DNA of 64,000 nucleotides from Rhizobium sp. NXC14 (GCF_002117485.1 NZ_CP021030.1:3895501-3959500), one strand, 5' to 3'; shown: positions 50,714 to 59,714, counted from the first letter of the stretch. The notes: a model not told the origin generated them from the sequence alone. Numbers and translations are program-made.

Positions 50714-51861
50714 GCTTTCGGGAGACCCCTCGTTTCGCTATGGGCCCTGGTTTTCCAGAATTCTTCGATTTCGGCCCGCCGCTGCGGTGAAGCCGCCCGC
50801 ACGATGCCGATGATGTCGGCCAGCAAACCACGTAGCAGATCCCGGTAGCCGTTTCGAGCCGAGGGACCGCTCTCTTCGGACGTCATGACGACGGTCAGAT
50901 CGAGCGCCGCCACGATGTAGAGCATCTGGCCGCCATAACCCCAGGCGAAATGCACCTGCTCGCCGCCGATCTCACGCGTAAACCAGCCATAGCCATATTC
51001 GTCGCCGGAGAAGCGCGAATTGGTGCGGTGCTGCCAGGACTGCACGATCCAGTCGGCAGGCACCACCTGCACTCCCTGCGTCGTACGCCCGCCATTGCGA
51101 TAAAGTTCGCCAAAAGCAAGCAGGGACCGGGCGCTCATTGCCATCTGATTGCCACCGAGATAGATGCCCTGTGGGTCGCGCTCCCATGCGCCGATGCGGA
51201 AACCCTCGACCGGGCCGAGCCATTCGCGCGCCAGCGCCAGGGTCGACCGGCCGCTGACTTTGGTCAGAATAGCCGAAAGCAGATGCGTGGATGCGGTGGA
51301 ATAGAGCATCTCCCTGCCGGGCTGATCGACGAAAGACTGCGAGAGCGCAAAGCGCACCCAGTTGCGCGAGGAGACCCAGCGGCCATAGTTCGGCCCGGAC
51401 ATACGGTCGAGCCCCGCCTGCATGGAGAGAAGATTGCTGATGGTGATGTCGTTGAGGCGCGGGTCGGGCGATGAGGGAAGATCGGCCTTCAGGATCGGCG
51501 CGATCTTCTGGTCCGGCCCAGCAAGCAATCCTTTGTCGATCGCGATACCGACGAGCGCCGAAATGATCGATTTCGAGGCGGATTTGATATTGGTCGATTC
51601 CGACGGCGAATGACCACGGAAGCCGCGTTCGATGAGCACGCGTCCGTCGCGAGCGACGACCACCGTCTTGAGCGGCCGCAGCGCCGGATCGCTCGCCGCT
51701 TGGTCGAGCCGCGGACCAAGCCCGGCGTCGGACGCCGTGGTCTGGACGGACGCCAGGCCTGTTGCGCCAAACGGCAGCAGAAGAAAAGGAGAAGGAAAAA
51801 AATACGGATCATGCGGCCGAAGATAGGATATCGCCGCAGTATCTCCGCGTGCCCATGGCAC
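50710..51861 (-). CDS. Serine hydrolase of the beta-lactamase/penicillin-binding-protein class C family
   Basis: The protein has the class C SxxK motif as SASKS (after STNIK), the second motif YST in MLYSTASTHLL, and a WGYGGQMLYIV segment near the C-terminus in place of KTG. Such enzymes are amide hydrolases of the 6-aminohexanoate-dimer-hydrolase/EstB type. The N-terminus is odd: FFPSPFLLLPFGATGLASV resembles the end of a signal peptide, but its natural start (MIRIFFLLL) lies in another frame, next to a run of seven T residues on the minus strand. A frameshift or a wrong base count there would explain this. The ATG at 51861 is provisional. Confidence 0.82.
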   Translation of the reverse strand: MPWARGDTAAISYLRPHDPYFFPSPFLLLPFGATGLASVQTTASDAGLGPRLDQAASDPALRPLKTVVVARDGRVLIERGFRGHSPSESTNIKSASKSIISALVGIAIDKGLLAGPDQKIAPILKADLPSSPDPRLNDITISNLLSMQAGLDRMSGPNYGRWVSSRNWVRFALSQSFVDQPGREMLYSTASTHLLSAILTKVSGRSTLALAREWLGPVEGFRIGAWERDPQGIYLGGNQMAMSARSLLAFGELYRNGGRTTQGVQVVPADWIVQSWQHRTNSRFSGDEYGYGWFTREIGGEQVHFAWGYGGQMLYIVAALDLTVVMTSEESGPSARNGYRDLLRGLLADIIGIVRAASPQRRAEIEEFWKTRAHSETRGLPKA

Positions 51862-52025
51862 TTTTCACGCGATCGTGTCTGCTGGTGAGCCGCTACCTGC
51901 GCCTCATCCTCTCGGCTGGAAAGACAATCCGCGCCGCAACCACGACAGGGCCGCCTGCCCGCATGATCAGCGGCGCGGATAATACCGGCAGGGAAAGTTC
52001 CCTATCCCACCGGCGGGCGCGCAGC

Positions 52026-52616
52026 TCAAGCTGCGCGGCGAACCGGCGCGCTGGCCAGCATTCGTCCCGAGGGAACGATCATGCCGGCCGCGCCGTCAAG
52101 CCAGCCTTCGGTGAGCTCAAGCGCGAGAAAGCGCGAACGTTCGAACGGACCTGGCATGACAAGATGGCGTGCCTTTTCGGCGAAGAAGCCGAAACGCTCA
52201 TAATAGGCGGCATCGCCGACAAGCAGGACGGCGCCATGCCCGCGGTTCTTCGCTTCGAGAACCGCCGCGCGCATCAAGGCCGAGCCGACGCCCTTGCCGC
52301 CATGATGGCAATCGACGGCCAGGGGGCCGAGCAGCAGCGCGTTGATCGGCGTGCCTTCGGCGTTGACGCCGGCCTCGACGTTCCAGAGCCGTACCGTGCC
52401 GATCAGATGGCCGTCGCGATCACGCGCGACCAGCGCAAGTCCTTCGGCCGGAATGCGGTTGCGACGGATTTTCTCCGACGATTTCTTGCGGCGGTCAGTG
52501 CCCATGACGCGATCGAGCAGGTTTTCACGCGCGACGACATCCGACGGATTTTCGGCGTCGACGGTGAAAATGGAGGGCGCAAAGAATGCGCGGACAGAAT
52601 CAAGAACAGCGGCCAT
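52026..52616 (-). CDS. GNAT family N-acetyltransferase (YhbS-like)
   Basis: This 196-residue protein is a probable acetyltransferase: LLLGPLAVDCHHGGKGVGSA supplies the acetyl-CoA loop, and VLLVGDAAYYERFGF is typical of the YhbS group. Substrate is unknown. I chose ATG 52616 since GGGAGGCCACG lies just before it. The gap to the hydrolase gene on the left is 164 bases with no apparent gene. Confidence 0.88.
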   Translation of the reverse strand: MAAVLDSVRAFFAPSIFTVDAENPSDVVARENLLDRVMGTDRRKKSSEKIRRNRIPAEGLALVARDRDGHLIGTVRLWNVEAGVNAEGTPINALLLGPLAVDCHHGGKGVGSALMRAAVLEAKNRGHGAVLLVGDAAYYERFGFFAEKARHLVMPGPFERSRFLALELTEGWLDGAAGMIVPSGRMLASAPVRRAA

Positions 52617-52712
52617 CGTGGCCTCCCGCACTCAAAACCGTTTCAGACGGTGACTTCGGAGAATTGTGGATTTGCCGCCCCGGCTGGTTACGGGACTAGC
52701 AGAAACAAGACC

Positions 52713-53846
52713 TTAGATGACGTAGGCCTTCAGCGGCTCGAAGCCGTTAAAAGCGACTGCCGAGTAGGTCGTCGTATAAGCGCCGGTGCCTTCGATCAGC
52801 ACCTCGTCGCCGATCGTCAGAGACAGCGGCAGCGGATAGAGGTTCTTTTCATACAGCACGTCGGCCGAGTCGCAGGTCGGGCCGGCGATCACGCAGGGCT
52901 CCATCTCGTCGCCGTCGCGCTCGGTGCGGATCGGGTAACGGATGGCCTCGTCCATGGTTTCGGCGAGACCGCCGAACTTGCCGATGTCGAGGAAGACCCA
53001 GCGGGCGTCGTCATTGTCCGACTTCTTGGAGATCAGCACGACTTCCGCCTTGATGACACCGGCATTTCCGACCATGCCGCGACCCGGCTCGATGATCGTC
53101 TGCGGGATCTGGTTGCCGAAATGCGTGCGCAGCGCCTGATAGATCGACTTGCCGTAAGCTTCCGCGGACGGAACGTCGCGCAGATACTTGGTCGGAAAGC
53201 CGCCGCCCATGTTGACCATCTGCAGGTGGATGCCCTGCTTGGCAAGCTGGACGAAGACACGCTTGGCATCGGCCAGAGCCGAATCCCAGGCATCGACCTT
53301 GGTCATCTGTGAGCCGACATGGAACGAGACGCCGTAGGACTGCAGGCCGAGCTGATGGGCGTAGACGAGAACGTCGACCGCCATCTGCGGAACGCAGCCG
53401 AACTTGCGCGACAGCGGCCATTCGGCGCCTTCGCCATCGGTGAGCACGCGGCAGAAGACACGGGCGCCGGGAGCGGCGCGCGAGATCTTCTCGACTTCCT
53501 CGTGGCTGTCGACCGCAAAGAGGCTGACGCCGAGCGCGTGCGCGCGAGCAACGTCACGCTCCTTCTTGATCGTGTTGCCATAGGAGATGCGGGCAGCGGT
53601 CGCACCGGCTTCGAGCGCCATTTCGATTTCGGCAACGGATGCGCAATCGAAATTGGAGCCGAGGCCTGCGAGCAGCTTCAGCACTTCCGGAGCCGGGTTG
53701 GCCTTGACGGCGTAGTAAATGGCGCTATCCGGCATGGCGTGACGGAAGGCGTGGAAATTATCTCTGATAACATCGAGGTCAACCACGAGGCAGGGACCGT
53801 CGGGACGTCGGGTTGCGAGAAAGTCGCGGATGCGCTGGGTGGTCAT
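52713..53846 (-). CDS. odc: Ornithine/lysine decarboxylase (PLP type, fold III)
   Basis: This 377-residue enzyme makes putrescine (and perhaps cadaverine) by decarboxylation. The PLP lysine is Lys48 (YYAVKANPAPEVL); SFHVGSQM, NMGGGFPTKY and IEPGRGMVG follow, and the active-site Cys lies in GPTCDSADVLYEKN. It is the eukaryote-like, short form of ornithine decarboxylase found in Rhizobiales. The ATG at 53846 has GAGGGAAC upstream; the frame extends to 54053 through a structured leader and I exclude that part. A long leader precedes it, and a LysR gene diverges. Confidence 0.95.
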   Translation of the reverse strand: MTTQRIRDFLATRRPDGPCLVVDLDVIRDNFHAFRHAMPDSAIYYAVKANPAPEVLKLLAGLGSNFDCASVAEIEMALEAGATAARISYGNTIKKERDVARAHALGVSLFAVDSHEEVEKISRAAPGARVFCRVLTDGEGAEWPLSRKFGCVPQMAVDVLVYAHQLGLQSYGVSFHVGSQMTKVDAWDSALADAKRVFVQLAKQGIHLQMVNMGGGFPTKYLRDVPSAEAYGKSIYQALRTHFGNQIPQTIIEPGRGMVGNAGVIKAEVVLISKKSDNDDARWVFLDIGKFGGLAETMDEAIRYPIRTERDGDEMEPCVIAGPTCDSADVLYEKNLYPLPLSLTIGDEVLIEGTGAYTTTYSAVAFNGFEPLKAYVI

Positions 53847-54250
53847 TTCAGTTCCCTCTTCCAATTCCAGAGCTCCGGCATGAACCGGAGGACAAAGGGC
53901 ATACGAGAACTCGCATTGGAACCAGCCGGTGGAGACCCCGGAACCATAGCAAGCGCTCGATGCGCGGATAGTGAACCAACGCCGCGGACGCGGTGTAAGT
54001 TCGGCTTTGTCTGCCATGGATTGGAGGGAGAGTCCCAACCGCACTTCCGGCAATGATGGTGTGCCTCTTCAGTAACCCCCACTGATGGAAAGCAGGGAGA
54101 GAACAAAAAGGCCCGCACCGTCGTTGCTTCAGGCGTCCTCGCATTTTCCGGTTGGCCGGAATAGCGACTGGAGGGGTTAATTCCAGGTACCTTACCGATT
54201 TCCTCACCAATTCGAGGGTTCGGCGGACACCCATGGGCACGTGCGACTTT
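53847..54250 (-). promoter_or_regulatory. Putative speF-type leader RNA of the ornithine decarboxylase gene
   Basis: About 400 bases lie between the decarboxylase and the likely promoter, without a good gene. Several hairpins can be seen on the transcript: CTCCGG/CCGGAG at 53873-53890, a CCGCG/CGCGG stem near 53980-53995, and TTCCGG/CCGGAA at 54146-54161. A conserved leader RNA (speF motif) is known upstream of alphaproteobacterial ornithine decarboxylase genes, so position and structure fit. Boundaries are approximate and the match was not searched. It is presumed to sense polyamine or ornithine status. Confidence 0.6.
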
Positions 54251-54321
54251 GGGCTGACTGGGAGATAAGAATATTCGCCTTCATAATCAAGCGATTTTTT
54301 GATCCTGTGGGCAAAAAAATA

Positions 54322-54350
54322 ATTGAACAGGACGGGCCAATTTGTTCAAT
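54322..54350. promoter_or_regulatory. Palindrome in the odc-LysR divergent region (candidate LysR site)
   Basis: Perfect 8-base arms ATTGAACA and TGTTCAAT flank 13 bases, ending 27 bases before the LysR start. LysR proteins commonly bind interrupted dyads (with a T-N11-A core) near divergent promoters. On the minus strand GGAAC-N16-CGTC lies over the same place, one base short of the EcfG consensus, which could fire toward the decarboxylase. Confidence 0.5.
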
Positions 54351-54377
54351 GTTCCGAAACAGTTCTAGGAAAGCACC

Positions 54378-55271
54378 ATGGATACCTTGACGCGCATACG
54401 CGCCTTCATCGATGTCGTCGAGGCTGAGGGCTTTTCCGCCGCCGCCAGGCGCACCGGCCGCTCAAAGGCGCTGCTGTCGAAATATGTGCGTGAACTGGAA
54501 GACGAGCTCGGCGCGTTGCTGCTCAACCGCACCACCCGGCAGTTCTCCATGACGGAGGCCGGCCACACCTATTATCGCAGCGCCTCCGATATTTTGAAGG
54601 AGATCGACAACCTTGCCGATCTCGTGCGCGAAAACAATGCACAGCTGAAGGGACGGTTGCGCGTCTCCGTCCCCCGCACCTTCGTCGACGCCGACGTGGG
54701 CCAGTCGCTGATCGATTTCGCCGGCGAGAACCCGGACCTTTCGCTGGAGATTGCCGCCGACGACCGGTTCGTCGACCTGATCGAGGAAGGGTTTGACGTG
54801 GCGATCCGCATCAGCAAGCTCGAAGATTCCGGCATGATCGCCCGCAAGATCTCCGATTTCCGCGTCCATCTCTGCGCCACCCCGGATTTTCTCGAGCGCC
54901 ATCCCGATCTCGAGCATCCAAGCGACATTTCCAATCTTCCCTTCATCGTCGACACCAATTCGCGCACCCAAGGCAGCATCCGCTTCCACAATCCTGACAA
55001 CACAACCTTCGCCGTCGCCGTCTCCGGGCCGATTGAGGTCAACAGCCCGCACGCGACGCTGCGCGCTGCCCTCGCCGGGATCGGCATCGCCCTTATTCCC
55101 GATTTCATCGCCCGCAAGCCGATCGAAAGTGGCGAGCTGGTGACGCTATTCAACGATTACATCCCGACCGACCGCGGCATCTACGCCGTCTATCCGCACC
55201 GTCGATACCTGCCGGCCAAGGTGAGGATCTTTGTCGATTACCTGCACAATTGGTTCAAGAAGCATCCTTGA
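54378..55271 (+). CDS. LysR family transcriptional regulator
   Basis: This 297-residue regulator has the LysR helix-turn-helix (FSAAARRTGRSKALLSKYVR, then ELEDELGALLLNRTTR) and a two-lobed effector-binding domain (residues about 90-290, with DVAIRISKLEDSGMIARKI). It diverges from the ornithine decarboxylase gene over a dyad that may be its operator, so it may control that gene and itself; LysR regulators of this subgroup have varied targets. AGGAAAG lies just before the ATG. Confidence 0.93.
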   Translation: MDTLTRIRAFIDVVEAEGFSAAARRTGRSKALLSKYVRELEDELGALLLNRTTRQFSMTEAGHTYYRSASDILKEIDNLADLVRENNAQLKGRLRVSVPRTFVDADVGQSLIDFAGENPDLSLEIAADDRFVDLIEEGFDVAIRISKLEDSGMIARKISDFRVHLCATPDFLERHPDLEHPSDISNLPFIVDTNSRTQGSIRFHNPDNTTFAVAVSGPIEVNSPHATLRAALAGIGIALIPDFIARKPIESGELVTLFNDYIPTDRGIYAVYPHRRYLPAKVRIFVDYLHNWFKKHP

Positions 55272-55401
55272 GATCTGCACGGCAGGACCTGTCCGGTCGG
55301 ACGATGGAGCGGTGCCGATGGGGACTCACCGACAAACCGGTCCCAATTCCGTCCCAATTTCTGGCAAGAACTCGGGTCGAGCGAATAAGGCAGCGGGACG
55401 C

Positions 55402-56043
55402 ATGAACAAATCCATACCATTGATCACCGCGCTTCTTTCGCTGGCGCCGGCCGCCGCCTTTGCGCATCCGCACATCTTCGTGGAGGCGCGGCTCGAAGTC
55501 GTGGCCGGCGCTGACGGCGGCGTCGAGGAACTGCGTAATGTCTGGCGCTTTGACGAGGTCTTTTCCTCTTCGGTCGTCATGGATTTCGACAAGAACACCG
55601 ATCTGAAGCTGGAGCCGAACGAACTCGCGCAAGTCGGCAAAACGGTGAAGCAATCGCTTGCCGATTACGATTATTACATGAACCTGACGATCAACGGGAA
55701 GAGCATCACCGTCCAGCAGCCGGACATCATCCATGTCGACTATAAGAACGGTCAGCTCCTGATGTTCTTTGCGGTCAAGCCGGCGGAGAAGATGCCGCTC
55801 AAGGGCAGGCTTACCTTCGGCGTCTACGATCCGACGCTCTATACGTCGATTGATTTTCCCACAGACAACGAGCTGGCAACGGTGGGCGACGGCTTCAAGG
55901 CCTGCAAACACCAGGTGGTAAGGCCGGATGCCGACGAGGTGATATCGCAAAACAAGCAGTCGCTGACGGACGCCTTCTTCAACGACCCCACCGGCACCAA
56001 CATGTCCAAACTCTTCGCCACACGGCTGGAGCTCACATGCTGA
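55402..56043 (+). CDS. DUF1007 family periplasmic protein
   Basis: This 213-residue protein has a signal peptide (NKSIPLITALLSLAPAAAFA) followed immediately by the metal-ligand-like HPHIFVEARLEVV at the mature N-terminus. DUF1007 proteins are encoded next to NicO/RcnA-type nickel-cobalt exporters and are thought to assist them in the periplasm. An N-terminal His-x-His resembles known amino-terminal metal sites. The ATG at 55402 is chosen for its signal peptide. It overlaps the transporter start by 7 bases. Confidence 0.9.
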   Translation: MNKSIPLITALLSLAPAAAFAHPHIFVEARLEVVAGADGGVEELRNVWRFDEVFSSSVVMDFDKNTDLKLEPNELAQVGKTVKQSLADYDYYMNLTINGKSITVQQPDIIHVDYKNGQLLMFFAVKPAEKMPLKGRLTFGVYDPTLYTSIDFPTDNELATVGDGFKACKHQVVRPDADEVISQNKQSLTDAFFNDPTGTNMSKLFATRLELTC

Positions 56044-57113
56044 TCAGACGCCCGTCCCTCATCCTTTCCGCAGCACTGCTCGCGCTCCTGACGGCGGCAA
56101 GCCTCGCCCACGCGCAATCGCCGCTCGGCATCGGCACGGCCGAACCGAGTTTTCAACCGACAGGCGGACCGTTTGCGCCGCTTTTGCTCTACGTGAACTA
56201 TGAACAGCAGGCCTTCTACAGGGCGCTGACTGGTGCGCTGAAGGGCATGCGCGAAGATCCGTGGCAGCTGACATCGCTGATCGGCCTTTCCTTCGCCTAC
56301 GGCGTCTTCCATGCCGCCGGCCCCGGTCACGGCAAGGCGGTCATCTCCTCCTACATGATCGCCAACGAGGTCGAGCTGAAGCGCGGCGTGGTTATTTCCT
56401 TCATTTCGGCTTTCATTCAGGGCGTCGTCGCCATGGCGCTGGTCGGCGGCGCCTGGCTGGTGCTGCGCGGCACCGGGATTACGCTGACGACAGCCACTCA
56501 TGCCATGGAAATCGTGAGCTTCATCATGGTCATCCTCTTCGGTGGCTGGCTGCTGTTCCGCAAACTGCGTTCGATGGCAAGCCATCTGCCGCGCCGCCGG
56601 CTGTTGGCGACGTCGGCCGGTCCGGTGTCCATGATGCTGGAATGGAAGGATAACGCAGCCGAACGCCAGTCCTATGCCTTCAACGGCAAGGCGCAGGCCG
56701 TGAACGCCGGTCACAGCTTCGTTCCCGGCATCGCCTGCCAGACCTGCGGCAATACGCACGTGCCCGATCCGGCCCTGCTCGCCGGCGACAGGTTCAGCGT
56801 CCGCGAGGCCTGGTCGGCGATCGTAGCCGTCGGCCTTCGACCCTGCTCCGGGGCTTTGCTTGTCATGACGTTCTCGCTGCTGAACGGCCTCTATCTCGGC
56901 GGCGCGCTTTCGGTCGCTGCCATGTCGCTCGGCACGGCGATCACGGTTTCCGTGCTCGCGACCCTTGCCGTCACCGCCAAGAGTGCGGCGGTCCGCCTCT
57001 CCGGACGCGGCTCGACGGCTTCCGTCTGGGTTGGCAACGCCATTGAAATCCTCGGCGCCCTGCTTGTCGTCCTGATGGGCGCCGTCCTGCTCGGCGCCTC
57101 CCTGCAACGGTAG
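56037..57113 (+). CDS. NicO/RcnA-like nickel-cobalt efflux protein
   Basis: This 358-residue membrane protein has an N-terminal signal-like helix (LILSAALLALLTAASLAHA), then a NicO core with the hallmark FHAAGPGHGKAVISSYMIA (residues about 90-108) and GLRPCSGALLVMTFSLLNG further on, which contains the metal-path Cys. The long loop between them carries CQTCGNTH, an additional likely metal site. It probably exports Ni(II) or Co(II), with the overlapping DUF1007 gene as partner. It stops 1 base before the convergent small gene. Confidence 0.92.
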   Translation: MLIRRPSLILSAALLALLTAASLAHAQSPLGIGTAEPSFQPTGGPFAPLLLYVNYEQQAFYRALTGALKGMREDPWQLTSLIGLSFAYGVFHAAGPGHGKAVISSYMIANEVELKRGVVISFISAFIQGVVAMALVGGAWLVLRGTGITLTTATHAMEIVSFIMVILFGGWLLFRKLRSMASHLPRRRLLATSAGPVSMMLEWKDNAAERQSYAFNGKAQAVNAGHSFVPGIACQTCGNTHVPDPALLAGDRFSVREAWSAIVAVGLRPCSGALLVMTFSLLNGLYLGGALSVAAMSLGTAITVSVLATLAVTAKSAAVRLSGRGSTASVWVGNAIEILGALLVVLMGAVLLGASLQR

Positions 57114-57114
57114 A

Positions 57115-57321
57115 CTATTTTCCTCTGTGGCGCTGATAGCGCGCCCGCAGCCAGAAGACCGCAAAAAACGCCATGATCAGGCAGAAGCCGACTGTAATCC
57201 CCAGCGTCGGCGAGAAATTGCCGATCCATAGAACGATGGTCGGCAGAAAATAGAGGACGATGCCCGCGCCGAGCAGGATGACAGCGGCGGCGATCGCCTG
57301 CGAGCGGCTTTCCGGGCTCAC
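57115..57321 (-). CDS. Small two-helix membrane protein
   Basis: This 68-residue protein has two predicted membrane helices (AIAAAVILLGAGIVLYFLPT and LGITVGFCLIMAFFAVFWL) and a basic tail (RARYQRHRGK). I do not recognise a family. It begins with GTG and overlaps the upstream GNAT gene stop by four bases (GTGA), so the two are translationally coupled. Confidence 0.75.
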   Translation of the reverse strand: MSPESRSQAIAAAVILLGAGIVLYFLPTIVLWIGNFSPTLGITVGFCLIMAFFAVFWLRARYQRHRGK

Positions 57322-58013
57322 GCGAGCCTTTCCTTTTCCAGATCCGCACGAATATCCTGCAGGCGGCGGATCTGTTTGCCGGCCGCGTCAAAATTTTCGG
57401 GCGAAAGCCAGGCCTCGAAAGCATCGTTGATCAGCGGCCATTCGGCGTCGATCATCGAGAACCAGGCGGTGTCGCGATTGCGATGCTTGGAGATCATGTG
57501 CTGACGGAACACCCCTTCAAAGCTGAAGCCGTAGCGCAATGCCGTCGCCTTGCTCGCCTCGTTCTTGTTGTCGCATTTCCATTCGTAGCGGCGATAGCCG
57601 AGATCCTCGAAAACATGTTTGGCCATCAGGTAATGCGCTTCGGTGGACAGCGGCGAACGGCTCATCTCGGGACCATGAGCCACGCCACCGATTTCGACGA
57701 CGCCGTTTGCCGGGTCGGCGCGCATGTAGTTCGCCATGCCGACGACCTTGCCTGTGGCGTTGTCACGGAAGATATGGGTGAGCCAGCCGGACTTGGTGTC
57801 GACGCTTTCCAGCCAGTTGGCGAAATCCTCGATACCGGAGAAGTCGTCTTGCGCGAAATAAAGAAGCAGCCGGTTGATGCCCATGCCGCCGAGCCCGTCC
57901 CACAGCGCCTCGAGATGTTCTTCGCGACGATAGGGCTCGACCGTGACGAAACGGCCTTTCAGCGTAACCGGCTTCGGCGCCGGGCAGCCCTTGAAATTTG
58001 CAAGATCGCGCAT
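57318..58013 (-). CDS. GNAT family N-acetyltransferase (RimJ/RimL-like)
   Basis: This 231-residue acetyltransferase matches the RimJ/RimL group: MANYMRADPANGVVEIGGVA, EAHYLMAKHVFEDLGYRRYE, and ECCDNKNEASK-type loop (KCDNKNEASKATALRYGF). It probably acetylates an amino group of a protein or small molecule; target unknown. ATG 58013 follows GGGGAGTGAAC. It is coupled to the downstream small membrane protein gene. Confidence 0.9.
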   Translation of the reverse strand: MRDLANFKGCPAPKPVTLKGRFVTVEPYRREEHLEALWDGLGGMGINRLLLYFAQDDFSGIEDFANWLESVDTKSGWLTHIFRDNATGKVVGMANYMRADPANGVVEIGGVAHGPEMSRSPLSTEAHYLMAKHVFEDLGYRRYEWKCDNKNEASKATALRYGFSFEGVFRQHMISKHRNRDTAWFSMIDAEWPLINDAFEAWLSPENFDAAGKQIRRLQDIRADLEKERLA

Positions 58014-58088
58014 GTTCACTCCCCTATTCCAGAGCCTTCCCCGGGAGGGGATAGGCCAGTCGCCCGATAAAGGCAACCGGCCTGGATG

Positions 58089-58808
58089 TCACTGTGACAA
58101 GGTCGTCTTGGCGGATGACACCGTCGCCTCGATATGGTCGACCAGCTGATCGGCGAGGCCGAGTCGCCCCGCAAGCAGATCGAGATAACCGCGCTCGGCG
58201 CGCGAATCCGGATCGATGGTCAGCCGCGAAGCGGTGTAGAGCTCGACGCGCTGTTCTTCCGTGACCGCCGCAGCTACGAGCGCGTCGATATCCGTCGGTG
58301 ACGCAAGTTCGCCCTCGATGAAAGCGGCGACCTCGCCGCTGACGTCAGCGGCCTTGATCTTGTCCATGATCAGGGCGCGTTCGGCGTCGTCGATATGGCC
58401 GTCGGCCTTGGCTGCGGCGATCATCGCCCGGATCAGCACCAGCACGAATTCGTTGCTGCCAGCAGGCGATGCCGGTCCGAAACCGGATTCGACGGGCGGC
58501 GGCAGGAGCACCGGATTGTTTGCCGACGGCGCATCCGAGGGGGCCGCGGGCGCTTGGCCCGACTGATAGTTCTTGTAAGCCTGATAGCCGAGGCCGGCGA
58601 TAGCGGCAAGACCGCCGATCGCCAATGCATTGCCGGCGATACTGCGACCGGTCTTGGTGCCGAGAAGCACGGCTGCGATCGCGCCGGTCTTCATCGGATT
58701 GTTCTTTGCCGTCTGCATGGCCTCGCCCGCCCTGTCGCGGACTGAACCGCCGAGACCCGGCACCTGCGAACCCAAGAACTGGTCGAGAAGCTTCTTTGCG
58801 TCGAACAT
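58089..58808 (-). CDS. DUF533 / TerB-like protein
   Basis: This 239-residue protein has a possible membrane or glycine-rich segment (GNALAIGGLAAIAGLGYQAY) near residue 65, and a C-terminal TerB-like helical domain (FVLVLIRAMIAAAKADGHID with the DGHIDDAER loop). DUF533 proteins are widespread and uncharacterised; a link to metal or tellurite stress is suggested only by the TerB fold. A GGGAGACGACGAGG sequence lies before the start. Confidence 0.85.
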   Translation of the reverse strand: MFDAKKLLDQFLGSQVPGLGGSVRDRAGEAMQTAKNNPMKTGAIAAVLLGTKTGRSIAGNALAIGGLAAIAGLGYQAYKNYQSGQAPAAPSDAPSANNPVLLPPPVESGFGPASPAGSNEFVLVLIRAMIAAAKADGHIDDAERALIMDKIKAADVSGEVAAFIEGELASPTDIDALVAAAVTEEQRVELYTASRLTIDPDSRAERGYLDLLAGRLGLADQLVDHIEATVSSAKTTLSQ

Positions 58809-58920
58809 TCCTCGTCGTCTCCCTGTTTGAGGCCGGAGGAGAACATAGGTTTGCGACGGCTGAAATACAAATATTGGGCGTGGGGGCTGTGCCTGGCGCT
58901 CATACCCCGCCCATGCAACC

Positions 58921-59559
58921 TCAGGCCTTCAGCGCGGCGGCCTCAGCCGCAAGCTTGGTAATGCCGGTCCAGTCGCCGGCTGCGACCAGTTCCTTTGGCG
59001 CAACCCACGAACCGCCGACACAGACGACGTTCGGCAGCGAAAGATAATCCCTGGCGTTCTTCAGCGAAATGCTGCCGGTCGGGCAGAACAGCGTGCCAGC
59101 GAGCGGCGAAGAGAGTGCCTTGAGATAAGCGGCGCCCCCGGCCTGCTCGGCAGGAAAGAACTTCAGCACCTGATAGCCTTCCTCACGCAGCGCCATGACT
59201 TCGCTGGCGGTCGCAGCTCCCGGAAGCAGCGGCACGTCGGAATCGGCGGCGGCATCAATCAGCTCCTGCGTCGTGCCCGGGCTGACGATGAACTTCGAGC
59301 CGGCCTCGACAGCCGCTTCCCAATGGGCGGCATTCAGGATGGTGCCGGCGCCGACTTCGGCGCCCTCGACCTCGGCGGCGACGGCGCGCACGGCCTCGAG
59401 TGCCGCCGGCGTGCGCATGGTGATCTCGATTGCTTTCAGGCCGCCTGCGACGAGCGCGCGGGCCAGCGGCACCGCCGACCTGGCATCGTCAACGATCAGG
59501 ACCGGAACGACCGGCTGGAGTTTCAGGATGGAAAGGAGCTTCTCTGTTTTCTCGCCCAT
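58921..59559 (-). CDS. eda: 2-dehydro-3-deoxy-phosphogluconate (KDPG) aldolase
   Basis: Eda splits KDPG into pyruvate and glyceraldehyde-3-phosphate, the last step of the Entner-Doudoroff route. The 212-residue TIM-barrel has the catalytic Glu in AIEITMRTPAALEAV and the Schiff-base Lys in VLKFFPAEQAGGAAY. The region SPGTTQELIDAA and LFCPTGSI complete the phosphate site. It is divergent from the CYTH gene. Confidence 0.94.
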   Translation of the reverse strand: MGEKTEKLLSILKLQPVVPVLIVDDARSAVPLARALVAGGLKAIEITMRTPAALEAVRAVAAEVEGAEVGAGTILNAAHWEAAVEAGSKFIVSPGTTQELIDAAADSDVPLLPGAATASEVMALREEGYQVLKFFPAEQAGGAAYLKALSSPLAGTLFCPTGSISLKNARDYLSLPNVVCVGGSWVAPKELVAAGDWTGITKLAAEAAALKA

Positions 59560-59714
59560 GGTCGCACGACCTCCTTGAAACGATTGAAATTTGCATTCCG
59601 AATAACGCCCTCGCCGAACCTTGTCGAGATAAAACCCGGCTGCGTGAGAAGAAGGGTATGAAATGCCTGGAAATTGGTCTACCGTGCGGCGATCGTCACA
59701 AAAGGTTCACCGAC

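Noticed and set aside
51862..52025. Plus-strand open frame across the gap between hydrolase and GNAT genes
   Set aside because: It continues antisense into both neighbours and has no ribosome-binding site or known domain.
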